The notes: generated from the letters alone by a model not told the origin. A stretch of 64,000 bases of DNA from Torymus aiolomorphi (GCA_036365515.1 CM070876.1:110208810-110272809), one strand, 5' to 3'. Shown: positions 9,133-21,141, numbered from the stretch's first letter. Made by a program: numbers and translations.

Positions 9133-12100
9133 CAATAACTGCAGGTGTTTAGGACGCCGTGATGTCGTCTGCAGGAGCTCTTCGCCCTATGCCAAAAAAC
9201 ATAATTACAATAAGAATAAGTTGGCTGCGGCGGGAGTACAGAGAAGCCATACTCCTGTCAAAAGGGTAGGAAATTATTGCAGGATACGTACTAGCTGAAA
9301 AGTATAAACCAATAAACTTGCTTCCAGTAAGCTACTCACCAGATAATTTTTTTAACGAGTTCAGAAGTTATGAAGGTACACATAAAATGTCAGTCCAACA
9401 TCTCGTCTCAATAAAAAGCTGCAAGAGTTTACGACACCGCGATGTCGTCTGCAGGAGCTCTTCGCCCTAGGCAAAAAAACATAATTACAACAAGAATAAG
9501 TTGGCTGTGGAAGGACTACAGAGAAGCCATACTCCTGTGAAATGGGTAGGAAATTATTGAAGGATACGTTCTAGCTGAAAAGTATAAACCAATAAACTTG
9601 CTTTCAGTAAGCTACTTACCAGATAATTTTTTTAACGAGTACAGAGATTATGAAGGTCCACATAAAATGTCAATTCAACATCTCATCCCAATAAAAAGCT
9701 GCAGGATTTTACGACGCCGCGATGTCGTCTGCAGGAGCTCTTCGCCCTAGGCAAAATAACATAATTGCAACAAGAATAAGTTGGCTGCGGAGGGAGTACA
9801 GGGAAGCCATACTCCTGTCAAAAGGGTAGGAAATAAGTGGAGGATACGTGCTACCTGAAAAGTATAAAGCAGTAAACTTGCTTTCAGTAAGCTGCTCACC
9901 AGATAATTTTTTTAACGAGTGCAGAGGTTATGAAAGTCCACATAAAATGTCAGTTCAACATCTCATCCCAATAAAAAGCTGCACGATTTTACGATGCCGC
10001 GATGTCGTCTGCTGGAGCTCTTCGCCCTAGGCAAAAAAACATAATTACAACAAGAATAAGTTGGCTGCGGAGGGAGTACAGAGAAGCCATACTCCTGTCA
10101 AAAGGGTAAGAAATTATTGCAGGATACGTACTATTTGAAAAGTATAAACCAATAAACTTGCTTCCAGTAAGCTGCTCACCAGATAATTTTTTTAACGAGT
10201 TCAGAAGTTATGAAGGTCCACATAAAATGTCAGTCCAACATCTCGTCTCAATAAAAAGCTGCAAGAGTTTACGACACCGCGATGTCGTCTGCAGGAGCTC
10301 TTCGCCCGAGGCAAAAAAACATAATTACAACAAGAATAAGTTGGCTGCGTTGGGAGTACAGAGGAGCCATACTCCTGTCAAAAGGGTAGGAAATTATTGT
10401 AGGATACGTGCTAGCTGAAAAGTATAAACCAATGAACTTGCTTCTAGTAAGCTACTCACCAGATAATTTTTTTAACGAGTACAGAGATTATGAAGGTCCA
10501 CATAATATGTCAGTTCAACATCTCGTCCCAATAAAAAGCTGCAGGATTTTACGACGCCGCGATGTTGTCTGCATGAGCTCTTCGCCCTAGGCAAAAAAAC
10601 ATAATTACAACAAGAATAAGTTGGCTGCGAAGGGAGTACAGAGAAGCCATACTCCTGTCAAAAGGGTAGGAAGTTATTGCAGGATACGTGCTAGCTGAAA
10701 AGTATAATCAAATAAACTTGCTGTCAGTAAGCTACTCGCCAGATAATTTTTTTAACGAGTGCAGAGGTTATGAAGGTCCACATAAAATGTCAGTTCAACA
10801 TCTCATCCCAATAAAAAGCTGCACGATTTTACGATGCCGCGATGTCGTCTGCTGGAGCTCTTCGCACTAGGCAAAAAAACATAATTACAACAAGAATAAG
10901 TTGGCTGCGGAGGGAGTACAGAGAAGCCATACTCCTGTCAAAAGGGTAATAAATTATTGCAGGATACGTACTATTTGAAAAGTATAAACCAATAAACTTG
11001 CTTCCAGTAAGCTGCTCACCAGATAATTTTTTTAACGAGTTCAGAGGTTATGAAGGTCCACATAAAATGTCAGTCCAACATCTCGTCTCAATAAAAAGCT
11101 GCAAGAGTTTACGACACCGCGATGTCGTCTGCAGGAGCTCTTCGCCCGAGGCAAAAAAACATAATTACAACAAGAATAAGTTGGCTGCGTTGGGGGGAGA
11201 GGTATTTTATCAGAATGGTAAAATGTTAGATGGGTATTTTTTCAGAAAATATACTATAGTTTAAATTATTTTTCGAATCCGATACTGTTGATTCCGAACA
11301 GGAGTTATTCAGAACATACAAGGATTTTTTTTCGAAAAGAAAATATCAGAAAAATTTGCGTCTTTAAAAATTGAAAACAGATTGCATGAAATTATAAAAA
11401 TACTTTTTACTAGAAAAATAAAATTCCGAAAAATCTCAAACGTTCATTCCTATACGATTTTCAGCTCATTTGTTGACATTTTAGCTTTTCTGAATCACTG
11501 CATTTTCTACAATTTAATCGTTAGGTAGAAATGGCATTCGAAAAATTGACATGACATATCATATAAAAATAATTTAATGAAAATATTATGGCCTTCTTGC
11601 CAAATTTTTTCGAATTTTTATATATAATACATTTTTAAACATTCGGAAAATTTACCCTTCTATCGTAAGATATTCTAATTTGTTTTTTTACCTTTCTGAG
11701 AAAACAGCCATCTAAAATTTAGCATTTTGATAAAACACCTCCCCCCCTGCGTTGGGAGTACAGAGGAGCCATACTTCTGTCAAAAGGGTAGGAAATTATT
11801 GCAGGATCCGTGCTAGCTGAAAAGTATAAACCAATGAACTTGCTTCTAGTAAGCTACTCACCAGATAATTTTTTTAACGAGTACAGAGATTATGAAGGTC
11901 CACATAATATGTCAGTTCAACATCTCGCCCCAATAAAAAGCTGCAGGATTTTACGACGCCGCGATGTTGTCTGCATGAGCTCTTCGCCCTAGGCAAAAAA
12001 ACATAATTACAACAAGAATAAGTTGGCTGCGAAGGGAGTTCAGAGAAGCCATACTCCTGTCAAAAGGGTAGGAAATTATTGCAGGATACGTGCTAGCTAA

Positions 12101-14264
12101 AAAGTATAATCAAATAAACTTGCTGTCAGTAAGCTACTCGCCAGATAATGTTTTTAACGAGTGCAGAGGTTATGAAGGTCCACATAAAATGTCAGTTCAA
12201 CATCTCAACCCAATAAAAAGCTGCACGATTTTACGATGCCGCGATGTCGTCTGCTGGAGCTCTTCGCCCTAGGCAAAAAAACATAATTACAACAAGAATA
12301 AGTTGGCTGCGGAGGGAGTACAGAGAAGCCATACTCCTGTCAAAATGGTAGGAATTTATTGCAGGATACGTACTAGCTGAAAGGTATAAACCAATAAACT
12401 TCCTTACAGTAAGCTACTCACCAGATAATTCTTTTAACGAATTCAGAGGCTATGAAGGTCCACATAAAATGTCAGTCCAACATCTCGTCTCAATAAAAAG
12501 CTGCAAGAGTCTACGACACCGCGATGTCGTCTGCAGGAGCTCTTCGCCCTAGGCAAAAAAACATAATTACAACAAGAATAAGTTGGCTGCGAAGGGAGTA
12601 CAGAGAAGCCATACTCCTGTCAAAAGGGTAGGAAGTTATTGCAGGATACGTGCTAGCTGAAAAGTATAAATCAATAAACTTGTTGTCAGTAAGCTACTCA
12701 CCAGATAATTTTTTGAACGAGTGCAGAGGTTATGAAGGTCCACATAAAATGTCAGTTCAACATCTCGTCCCAATAAAAAGCTGCAGGATTTTACGGTGCC
12801 GCGATGTCGTTTGCTGGAGCTCTTCGCCCTAGGCAAAAAAACATAATTACAACAAGAATAAGTTGGCTGCGGAGGGAGTACAGTGGAGCCATACTCCTGT
12901 CAAAAGGGTAGGACAATATTGCAGGATACGTGCTAGCTAAAAAGTATAAACCAATGAACTTGCGTCCAGTAAGCTACTCACCAGATAATTTTTTTAACGA
13001 GAGCAGAGATTATGAAGGTCCACATAAAATGTCAGTTCAAGATCTCGTCCCAATAAAAAGCTGCAGGATTTTACGACGCCGCGATGTCGTCTGCAGGAGC
13101 TCATCGCCCTTGGCCAAAAAACATAATTACAACAAGAATAAGTTGGCTGCGAAGGGAGTACAGAGAAGCCATACTCCTGTCAAAAGGGTAGGAAATTATT
13201 GCAGGATACGTGCTAGCTGAAAAGTATAAACCAATAAACTTGCTGTCAGTAAGCTACTCGCCAGATAATTTTTTTAACGAGTGCAGAGGTTATGAAGGTC
13301 CACATAAAATGTCACTTCAACTTCTCATCCCAATAAAAAGCTGCACGATTTTACGATGCCGCGATGTCGTCTGCTGGAGCTCTTCGCCCTAGGCAAAAAA
13401 ACATAATTACAACAAGAATAAGTTGGCTGCGGAGGGAGTACAGAGAAGCCATACTCCTGTCAAAATGGTAGGAATTTATTGCAGGATACGTACTAGCTGA
13501 AAGGTATAAACCAATAAACTTGCTTACAGTAAGCTACTCACCAGATAATTCTTTTAACGAGTTCAGAGGTTATGAAGGTCCACATAAAATGTCAGTCCAA
13601 CATCTCGTCTCAATAAAAAGCTGCAGGAGTTTACGACGCCGCGATGTCGTCTGCTGGAGCTCTTCGCCCTAGGCAAAAAAACATAATTACAACAATAATA
13701 AGTTGGCTGCGGAGGGAGTACAGAGGAGCCATACACCTGTCAAAAGGGTAGAAAATTATTGTAGGATACGTGCTAGCTAAAAAGTATAAACCAATGAACT
13801 TGCGTCCAGTAAGCTACTCACCAGATAATTTTTTTAACGAGTGCAGCGATTATGAAGGTCCACATAAAATGTCAGTTCAACATCTCGTCCCAATAAAAAG
13901 CTGCAGGATTTTACGACGCCGCGATGTCGTCTGCAGGAGCTCTTCGCCCTAGGCCAAAAAACATAATTACAACAAGAATAAGTTGGCTGAGAAGGGAGTA
14001 CAGAGAAGCCATACTCCTGTCAAAAGGGTAGGAAATTATTGCAGGATACGTGCTAGCTGAAAAGTATAAATCAATAAACTTGCTGTCAGTAAGCTACTCA
14101 CCAGATAATTTTTTTAACGAGTTCAGAGGTTATGAAGGTCCACATAAAATGTCAGTCCAACATCTCGTCTCAATAAAAAGCTGCAGGAGTTTACGACGCC
14201 GCGATGTCGTCTGCAGGAACTCTTCGCCCTAGGCAAAAAAACATAATTACAACAAGAATAAGTA
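9133..14264. repeat. 280-bp satellite array, about 16 units
   Basis: A tandem array with an exact 280-bp period. The marker GTATAAACCAATAAACTTG (or a close variant) recurs every 280 bp from about 9302 to 14063. The only break is a 562-bp excess between 10981 and 11823, caused by an inserted element. Units differ by a few percent. Adjacent units are less alike than units three apart (about 10158 with 10998, 10408 with 11810, and 12930 with 13770), which points to an 840-bp higher-order repeat. Each unit contains a frame of about 60 codons, but 280 is not a multiple of three and the frame is not linked between units, so it is not called as a gene. Inverted copies lie at 42677-43112. Confidence 0.95.
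11194..11747. mobile_element. Non-autonomous TIR element inserted in the satellite
   Basis: This 554-bp insert is flanked by TGCGTTGG at 11186-11193 and 11748-11755. The uninterrupted satellite reads TGCGTTGG only once, and the array spacing exceeds 280 by exactly 562 (554 + 8). Its ends are imperfect inverted repeats of about 50 bp (GGGGAGAGGTATTTTATC at the left, and a matching form starting with a longer G run at the right). There is no coding frame. An 8-bp duplication suggests hAT. Reading it as 9 bp (CTGCGTTGG) would suggest Mutator. The homologous unit at 10158 lacks the insert, so insertion followed amplification. Confidence 0.88.
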
Positions 14265-14452
14265 TTGTTTACCTTCGCACAGCCGCAGACATTCCAGCGA
14301 CGCGGGACCAGCGGAGAGAGACAGCTGCCGCATAGGCGCGGAGAGCGCTGGCAGACGACGCGGGGCCACATGCAACCTAGTCCGCTGACCCGCTCGGGTC
14401 GTCGCGTGCCGCATGCGCCGGCATTCCAGTTGTGTTAACACAGTGCCGTAAG
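14265..14452. other. GC-rich patch after the satellite
   Basis: A sharp rise in GC content with CpG-rich sequence (CGCGGGACCAGCGGAGAG, CGCATGCGCCGG) between the last satellite unit and the palindrome. No confident frame or RNA fold. It could be a leftover of a gene's 5' end or part of an element. Confidence 0.35.
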
Positions 14453-14621
14453 GCCCGTTACACGCAAAAAAGAACAGTGACAGATATAAGAAATTAACAT
14501 GGCTAGTATATCTATATATACGAGGAACAGCGAGGAATAAGCGCTGTTCCTCATATATATAGATATACTAACCCATGTTATTTCTGTATCTGTTCCTTGT
14601 ATTTTTTTGCGTGTAACGGGC
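14453..14621. mobile_element. 169-bp near-perfect palindrome (hairpin MITE)
   Basis: It starts GCCCGTTACACGCAAAAAA and ends with the reverse complement. The arms, about 80 bp each, pair almost completely around a central AGGAATAAG-like loop. The inner arm contains GTATATCTATATATA. A GTAA on each side may be a target duplication. If transcribed, it would fold into one long stem, so it could also yield small RNAs. The architecture is that of a fold-back MITE; superfamily is unassigned. Confidence 0.8.
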
Positions 14622-14689
14622 GTAACACAGAAATGACCGTCACGATTCTCGAACGTTATGGTCATAAATACCGTTTTTATTAATAGTTC

Positions 14690-15500
14690 ATTTCTTATGA
14701 TTATAACAGGCCATAAATGATAATAAATCTATATTTTTTTTTGTAAATCATGCAAAACACACATCATTGCCTTCTTAAATAAAGTCATCTACCATTCTGT
14801 AAAGTTTCAAGTCGTTATTCAACAACGTTTAGCAATGGCATTTGAACAAAAATTTTTCGTGTATTTTTGAGTTGACTTTAAGTATGTTTCTGAAAATACA
14901 TATAATTTAATAAAAAAAAATGAAAATGTCATTTTTCAGTTTGACAGTTCTACGAAATACATAAGCAGTGCCTCAACTAAATCTGAAAAATTGCATAACT
15001 TAATTTTTTTTTTCATTAAATTAAATCTATACTTACAGAAAGATGAAATCAGCTTAAAAATACATGCGATGCCTGAAATGCATTAGAGAAGCGGATTTCT
15101 ATCATTCTCATACTTTTTTAAATTAAGTACTAAAACAAAACACCTCAAAATAAACATCAACAACACTGAATAATGAGTACACCTGTTAAATCTGACAGGT
15201 AGCTTTTATATTATAAGAGCAGAATTAATTTGGCTTTTTAAGTTGTAAATTTCAGCCTATTTAATTAACCCTTTCAGTGACAAATTAAATTCACAAAAAT
15301 ACGATTTTTTGGAATAAATTTATTTATAACAATTATAAACAATTATAAATCCAAAAAGTATCATTATATTTCTCAAGTATTTATCTAACAGAAAATGCAA
15401 AAAAAATGAGGGAAATGCATTAAATACAACAAAAATGACGAGAAATGTAAACAAATTTTAGGTGCCTATATATAGGCTTCTGTGACTGAAAGGATTAAAT
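14690..15500. repeat. Dispersed AT-rich repeat, copy A
   Basis: Contains a segment at 14859-15171 that recurs at 16109-16421 with only scattered differences (both start GTATTTTTGAGTTGACTTTA and include GACAGTTCTA and AGCAGTGCCTCAACTAAATC). The preceding part (14720-14850) resembles 17643-17780. Related sequence also lies at 43480-44525. No coding frame. It is probably part of a larger non-autonomous element. Confidence 0.7.
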
Positions 15501-15879
15501 GTGTTTTCTCTTATGAAATCTGAACTTTCGTGTAGTGTGTGACTGTCCGAAAGATCTATAAATCTGTAGGCCTGCTTTTAATATATGGTATTTAATATTT
15601 ACTTTGAACGAGTGCAATTGAATAATAAATTTGGAAACCTGTCAGAATTATGAAAAGTTGATTATAACCTCTAAAAGTCAATTAATGTTGGTAGTTAACG
15701 AATAAGCCAACTCATTATTCATTAACTACTACAATCAAACTGAATTTCACAGGTTAAAATAACTTTTTCACAATTTTTACATATTCTGATTTATTGCTCA
15801 ACCATGCAGTCTGAAATTGAACATTGAATGCCTTGCATTTTGTGAACATTGCTGTTAAACTATAGACCTATAGATCTTT

Positions 15880-16421
15880 TAGACACACTCACACTCACTA
15901 CACTACACTACACTATATGAGTCAAAATTAAAAACTTGGAAAGGAAGTTCATCCTGCTCCTACAATATAAAAGCCACCTGTTATATTTAGCAGGTATATT
16001 GGCAATTCAATGTAATCGATATTTACTTTGAGATTATGTGTCCGTACTTAATCGAAAAGACTGTAAGAATGATAAAAACCCGCTTCAGTAATGCATCTCA
16101 GACATCTCATGTATTTTTGAGTTGACTTTATGTTTCTGAAAATACATATAATTTAATAAAAAAAATCAAAATATATCATTTTTCAGTTTGACAGTTCTAA
16201 GAAATACACAAGCAGTGCCTCAACTAAATCTGAAAAATTGCATAACTTAATGTTTTTTTTTCATTAAATTATATCTACTTACAGAAGATGAAAACAGTTT
16301 GAAAATACATGCGATGCCTAAAATGTATTAGAGAAGCGGATTTCTATCATTCTCATACTTTTTCAAATTAAGTACTAAAATACAGCACCTCAAAGTAAAC
16401 CTCAACAACACTGACACTTAC
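15880..16421. repeat. Dispersed AT-rich repeat, copy B, adjoining the G-alpha-i copy
   Basis: The 15880-16090 part (CACACTCACACTCACTACAC, then CCTGCTCCTACAATATAAAA) matches the reverse complement of about 43860-44030. The 16109-16421 part duplicates 14859-15171. The repeat ends where the G-alpha-i homology zone begins, so the gene copy lies inside or beside this element. Confidence 0.7.
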
Positions 16422-16449
16422 GTAATGTCAAAGCCAAAACCGTAATAAG

Positions 16450-17262
16450 TTAGCTTTCTGAGAATCCAATATTTATATCTACAAACCATTTACTATTACA
16501 AATAGAATCAAATAATTTCATAGACTCAACCATACGATTCATTTCTTCATCTTCAGCAAGAACCAAGTCATACTCGCTTAAAGCAACACAAAATATAATG
16601 GCAGTAACATCTTCAAAACAATGAATCCATTTTTTCCTCTCTGAGCGTTGACCACCAACATCAAACATTTTGAAATTCAGTCCTTTAAATGGAAAACGTG
16701 TTTCAACAATTCCAGTAGGTTTTATTCTGGTTTTTAAAACATCTTGTTGAGTTGGAATGTAATTTGGTTGTGTGATACGATTCAAAGCATTTAGGTAATA
16801 AGCTGCAGAATCATTTAATTGATATTCTCGACTACGAGTAAGGCAACGTTGAATACCAGTATCATTCCATAGACTTTTCATCAAATGTACGAGTTCGTTA
16901 TTCAGTTCTCCCTCTTCTGTAGATGATGCTATTGTGAGAAATTGTCTTGCAACATTTACTTTGCTAGGATCAGCAAAGTCTATTTTCAAATCTCCCATTG
17001 CCCGAATTATTGTCATTAAACTTTGTATAGTATTGCTGTAGACAACAGGTTTGAATTTCTCACATTCTTCTTGACTATAGCCTGTTTCATGGATGATTTT
17101 CATTTGCTTCACAATTGTAGATTTACCAGATTCTCCAGCTCCAAGAAGAAGTAATTTAACTTCACTTGCAATTCTTTCTCCATCAGCTCAAAGGCCTTTG
17201 TCAATCTTCTTAGACCTTTCAGCTACAGCTATTTCACCATTCGTACTTGCTGCACAACCCAT
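16450..17262 (-). pseudogene. Intronless, 3'-truncated G-protein alpha-i copy
   Basis: Minus-strand homology to the inhibitory G-alpha subunit, which lowers adenylyl cyclase activity. It starts at the ATG at 17262 (MGCAASTNGE; Gly2 and Cys3 are the usual lipidation sites). The P-loop GAGESGKST and switch [14 protein letters not shown] are intact. A TGA occupies an Arg position at codon 25. Conserved Gly residues are changed in the FEDVTAII and LSEYDLV segments, and switch I reads KPTG instead of KTTG. Homology stops after SKWFVD, about 260 of 355 residues, followed by unrelated residues and a stop at 16450. The guanine-specificity motif NKKD and the receptor-contacting C terminus are missing. 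It is a pseudogene with no introns over a region normally split by them. Confidence 0.92.
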
Positions 17263-17640
17263 TTTGTCACAAGTCTTCTTATCTTTTATCAGCCAAATAT
17301 TCCAGAGGTTGAGGTTAAGTTAAAGTCAAACACTTTGATAATCCTCGTTCTTCGTGAAAAGCACCTTACCGAAAATCCTCGCTATCAAATACTATGAAAA
17401 TCTCAACGTTCGGTCAGTCTTTCGTCAATTTGAAAACGCAAACTGCAAAACTCGAGCTTACAACTTGGCGGCGGTGCGTGAGAGAGCAAAAAAAAAACGA
17501 GACTAATCACGACAAGACGGACTCGACGCGGTGATCGGCCGGTCGGCGTCTCGGCGCCCTCGGCGGCCCGGCAGGCCCGCCCAGCCGCAGACGGCACGCT
17601 TGTAACGCCATCTTCTGGTAACCCTGTACTACACAATCGA
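17263..17640 (-). other. Leader-like sequence upstream of the G-alpha-i copy, GC-rich part
   Basis: The sequence 5' of the start codon includes a strongly GC-rich block at about 17520-17610 (CGGCCGGTCGGCGTCTCGG and similar). It looks like an original 5' untranslated or promoter segment carried with the copy, as at the G-alpha-q copy. No supported frame. Confidence 0.4.
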
Positions 17641-17642
17641 CT

Positions 17643-17790
17643 TACGATAACAAAATCTATTTTTTTTTTGCAAATTAAGTAAAATGATGAGTTTACCCTT
17701 CTAGGCTTTATAATACTCTACCTTTCTGCAAAGTTTTAAGTCAAAATATCAATTAGTTTTCGCATAAATCTTGAACAAAATTCTGACACC
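17643..17790. repeat. Relic related to 14720-14850
   Basis: The order of short blocks (AAATCTAT followed by a T run, CCTTCT, CTACC, TTCTG, AAAGTTT, AAGTC, TTGAAC) is the same as at 14720-14850. With copy B on the other side, this puts related repeat DNA on both flanks of the G-alpha-i copy. Confidence 0.5.
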
Positions 17791-17871
17791 GCGCTCGCCA
17801 CCACCTCGATATTTCGTTCAAACTTTACGCAAAAACTACTGAATATTTTGATCGGACGCAGCACTTATAAT

Positions 17872-17945
17872 CGTGCGGCACCGCGCGGCATCGTACGGCA
17901 TCGTACGGCATCGCACGGCATCGCACGGCATCGCACAGCACAGCG
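17872..17945. repeat. 10-bp CpG-rich minisatellite
   Basis: Seven tandem copies of CGGCATCGTA or CGGCATCGCA-like decamers in a short GC-rich run. Confidence 0.85.
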
Positions 17946-18225
17946 CTTATGTTACATGTTCCCATAAGCAAAGAACCAGCCCGTGCCTGGCCGTGGTTGT
18001 CCCCGCTTGCAACAAAGAGATATCGAGATATCTCATCAAAGAATTATGAGGTCGATGAGAGTAAAGAAGACGGTAGCTACGGCAAATAGGGGTAAGCAAA
18101 AATAAATATTTTTTCGCGTTTGTGCATTCGTTTTATTAATCGGTGTTTATATGCATGTTTTTTTTGAGAGGTTATGCGGCAAGCGGGAGTGAATTCTAAG
18201 TATATGTTCATGCATGTTTGTATGT

Positions 18226-18633
<408 letters not shown>

Positions 18634-18749
18634 CTTTATACCACTGTAAGCTCAAAATCATAATTTTAATATGATTATTCGGCTCTCGTGGGATAAAACA
18701 CCGTTCGAAATTAGTGCGTAAGGTGATTTTCAACTTGCTATCTTTTCAG

Positions 18750-19360
18750 GAACGAAAAAACATGGAGTAAAAGGAAATGGCAAGAAATTTAAACAAATAG
18801 AAGAAAATGAAAAACTAAAAAAAGAAATTGAAAAGCTAAATGAAGAGAAGAAAAAGGAGGAGAGGCTAAAGGCGCAAGAAAGAAGGAAGGAGGAGGAAAA
18901 GCGAAAGGCAGATGAAAAAAGAAAAGAAGACGAAAGACTTATGGCGGAAGAAAAAAGAAAGGAAGAGGGGAGGAAAGAGTTAAAAAGAAAGGAGGAGGAA
19001 AAACTAAAGGCTGATGAAAAAAGGAAGGAAGAGAGAAAAGAAAGAAAAAGAAAGGGGGATAAGGAGAGGGAGGAGAGAAAGAGAAGAGGGCAAGAAGAAG
19101 ATGAACGCCGCAAACAGCAACAACCTAGGTATAACTCGTACGGCTACCAGCATCGGTATGAACGACACCAACAGTCAGATGAGGTAGCCAGATTAGCAGC
19201 GGAAGTTCATAACTTAAAGCGCATGCTTCATGATCAGCAGCAGTATCATCATATAACTCCACCATTGGTTCCACCGACTATACCTACTTCATCTGCATTA
19301 ACTGCATCAGTAGACTTTTGTAACAGAAACGCAGATGAAGCAATTGCAAAGTTAAAAGAG
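18750..19360 (+). CDS. Internal exon of a charged coiled-coil gene
   Basis: A pyrimidine-rich acceptor (CTATCTTTTCAG) ends at 18749. The frame is open to a GAG|GTAAAT donor at 19360/19361. The 203 codons encode an extremely charged Lys/Glu/Arg-rich segment (RRKEEEKRKADEKRKEDER-type repeats), a Gln/Tyr-rich linker (QQQPRYNSYGYQHRYERHQQ), then a second helix (DEVARLAAEVHNLKRMLHD) and a Pro/Thr-rich stretch. It begins in phase 1 and ends in phase 0, so earlier exons lie further upstream, perhaps beyond the TA tract. I cannot assign a family. Such composition is found in many long coiled-coil cytoskeletal or nuclear proteins. Confidence 0.6.
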
Positions 19361-20028
19361 GTAAATTATTTGCAAAATATTATCATCATTATAACTGGTT
19401 AAGGGAGTTCTCTCAATACACAACTAGTCAAAATGAGGGCTGTTTATGTATTTGTTAATTTACAAAGTAAATGTTGTTGAAGAAAGCCTTAAAAATATCG
19501 GTAAACTAAATAATAATTATACATTCAAACAAAACAATTCTATTCGTCTGAATTATCAATAACAAGTTTCGTAAGCTTATTTGACTCATTTTTTTAGATT
19601 AAATGTATAATTTTTGACTTGAGTAAATTTTTTTTTTATACATAAAGGTACCCAATGATACTTTTTAAGAGCAATAATCGTTCGTTATATGCTTATCTTT
19701 AGCTGAAAATGTTATTATCACAAACTACTCTTTCTGTGAAACAAAATACGAAAATTTGTGCGAATCCCCGTAAGACTCCATGTTAAATTACTTTAAACGA
19801 AAACATCCATATCTTGCTTCCTAAGTACCTTTTGGTTCCAAGAATTTAACTGAGTTATTTTAAGACTTATATGAACCAGTCCTCAACATTTTATTAAAAT
19901 CTGCTTTCTTATTCAAAATCGAGACAACTTCCTTAACTGATACGGTTATTAACACTTCTGCTATGCTATATAATTTAATGTTGAAAATTTAATTCATATA
20001 ATTTTACAAATAAAATTTGAATTTATAG

Positions 20029-20130
20029 AGAATCCGTATCTACCACAACAACAACCTGGACTTGAAAAAGAAATTGGATATGGCCAAGGAAAGGATTACA
20101 GAGCTCGAGGAGAACGAGCGTAGACGATTA
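20029..20130 (+). CDS. Probable next exon of the coiled-coil gene
   Basis: It follows a TTGAATTTATAG acceptor and ends at a possible GTATAT donor at 20131. In phase 0, matching the previous donor, its 34 codons read RIRIYHNNNLDLKKKLDMAK, then an ITELEENERRR helix, again coiled-coil-like. The intron is about 668 bp. A 705-bp palindromic element begins only 30 bp downstream. The absence of a recognised continuation means the gene model is partial. Confidence 0.45.
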
Positions 20131-20159
20131 GTATATATTATTATTTACAAACAATTTAA

Positions 20160-20864
20160 GGTAGTTCACCCGGTCGTAACAGCAGTTTTAGTTTTTAGCA
20201 GGTTTAGTTTTTGTATTTTTTAAATAATGTTTTATGAAGTTGATAATCCAAGAGTAAGTACGTGTAACAAATATATACTAGAAGGAACATAAGACAATTT
20301 TTTTCAGACAAATTCAGGCAATAATCACTATGCTATTGTTACAATTAAAGACAAAAACTTCAATTAGTTTCTCTAATTTTTTTATTTTTTATCCGATCTT
20401 AGTGAAATAAACCTTATTTTGTTCGTTAAGAAATTTCAAGGGGAATATCGGTGGGAAAATTTATGATACGAGTTACCAGTACAGCGCAACATCAATTTGT
20501 TCATCTTAAACACTCTAAAACTTGACTTGCTTTTCTGAAACAAATTTATATTGCGCCGTACTGGTAACTCGTATCATAAATTTTCCCACCGATACTCCTC
20601 CTGAAATTTCTTAACGAACAAAATAAGGTTTATTTCGCTAAAATCGGATAAAAAATAAAAAAATGAGAGAAACTTATTGAAATTTTTGTCTTTAATTGTA
20701 ACAATAGCATAGTGATTATTGCCTGAATTTGTCTGAAAAAAATTGTCTTATGTTCCTTCTAGTATATATTTGTTACATGTAGTTTCTCTTGGATTATCAA
20801 CTTAATAAAACATTATTTAAAAAATACAAAAACTAAAACTGCTGTTTCGACCGGGTGAAATACC
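20160..20864. mobile_element. 705-bp palindromic MITE with TTAA target duplication
   Basis: TTAA flanks the element at 20156-20159 and 20865-20868. The ends are GGTAGTTCACCCGGTCG and a near-exact reverse complement. The arms, about 320 bp each, are inverted copies almost to the centre, leaving a loop of less than 80 bp. A TTAA duplication is the signature of piggyBac and Kolobok-type transposases. No coding frame. It lies just past an exon of the coiled-coil gene, so it may be intronic. Confidence 0.88.
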
Positions 20865-21073
20865 TTAATCTTAATTTACATATGTGTGTGTATATATATA
20901 TTATATATTTATTGCAGCAGTACCCTCAGTAGAGTTATTATGACTATCGACAAGAATATTAAATAACCAGAGAGCAGCTGAAAGCAGAGAAGCAGCGCGG
21001 TTCACAAAAAATTGAAATTACATTTACAAGTTTTTATTATTACTTTTCTTATTAACATTTTGTGTTTAATTTA

Positions 21074-21141
21074 GCTTCAGTGGCACACTCAGTAGGACGT
21101 TTGACTCTTAACCTAAAGATCGTCGGATTGACGAATCCCAC
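21074..21141 (+). mobile_element. tRNA-Lys-derived SINE head
   Basis: The block from GCTTCAGTGGCACACTCAGT to GATTGACGAATCCCAC follows a tRNA-Lys pattern: an A-box-like TGGCACACTCAGTAGG, an anticodon-loop-like GACTCTTAA and a B-box-like GGATTGACGAATCC. It is degenerate and lacks a proper acceptor stem. It continues into an AT-rich tail (to about 21200), so a SINE or tRNA pseudogene is more likely than a working tRNA. Confidence 0.6.

Noticed and set aside
9848..14232. Repeated 60-codon frames in the satellite
   Set aside because: The 280-bp period shifts frame between units, many units lack the frame, and there is no sign of selection by eye.
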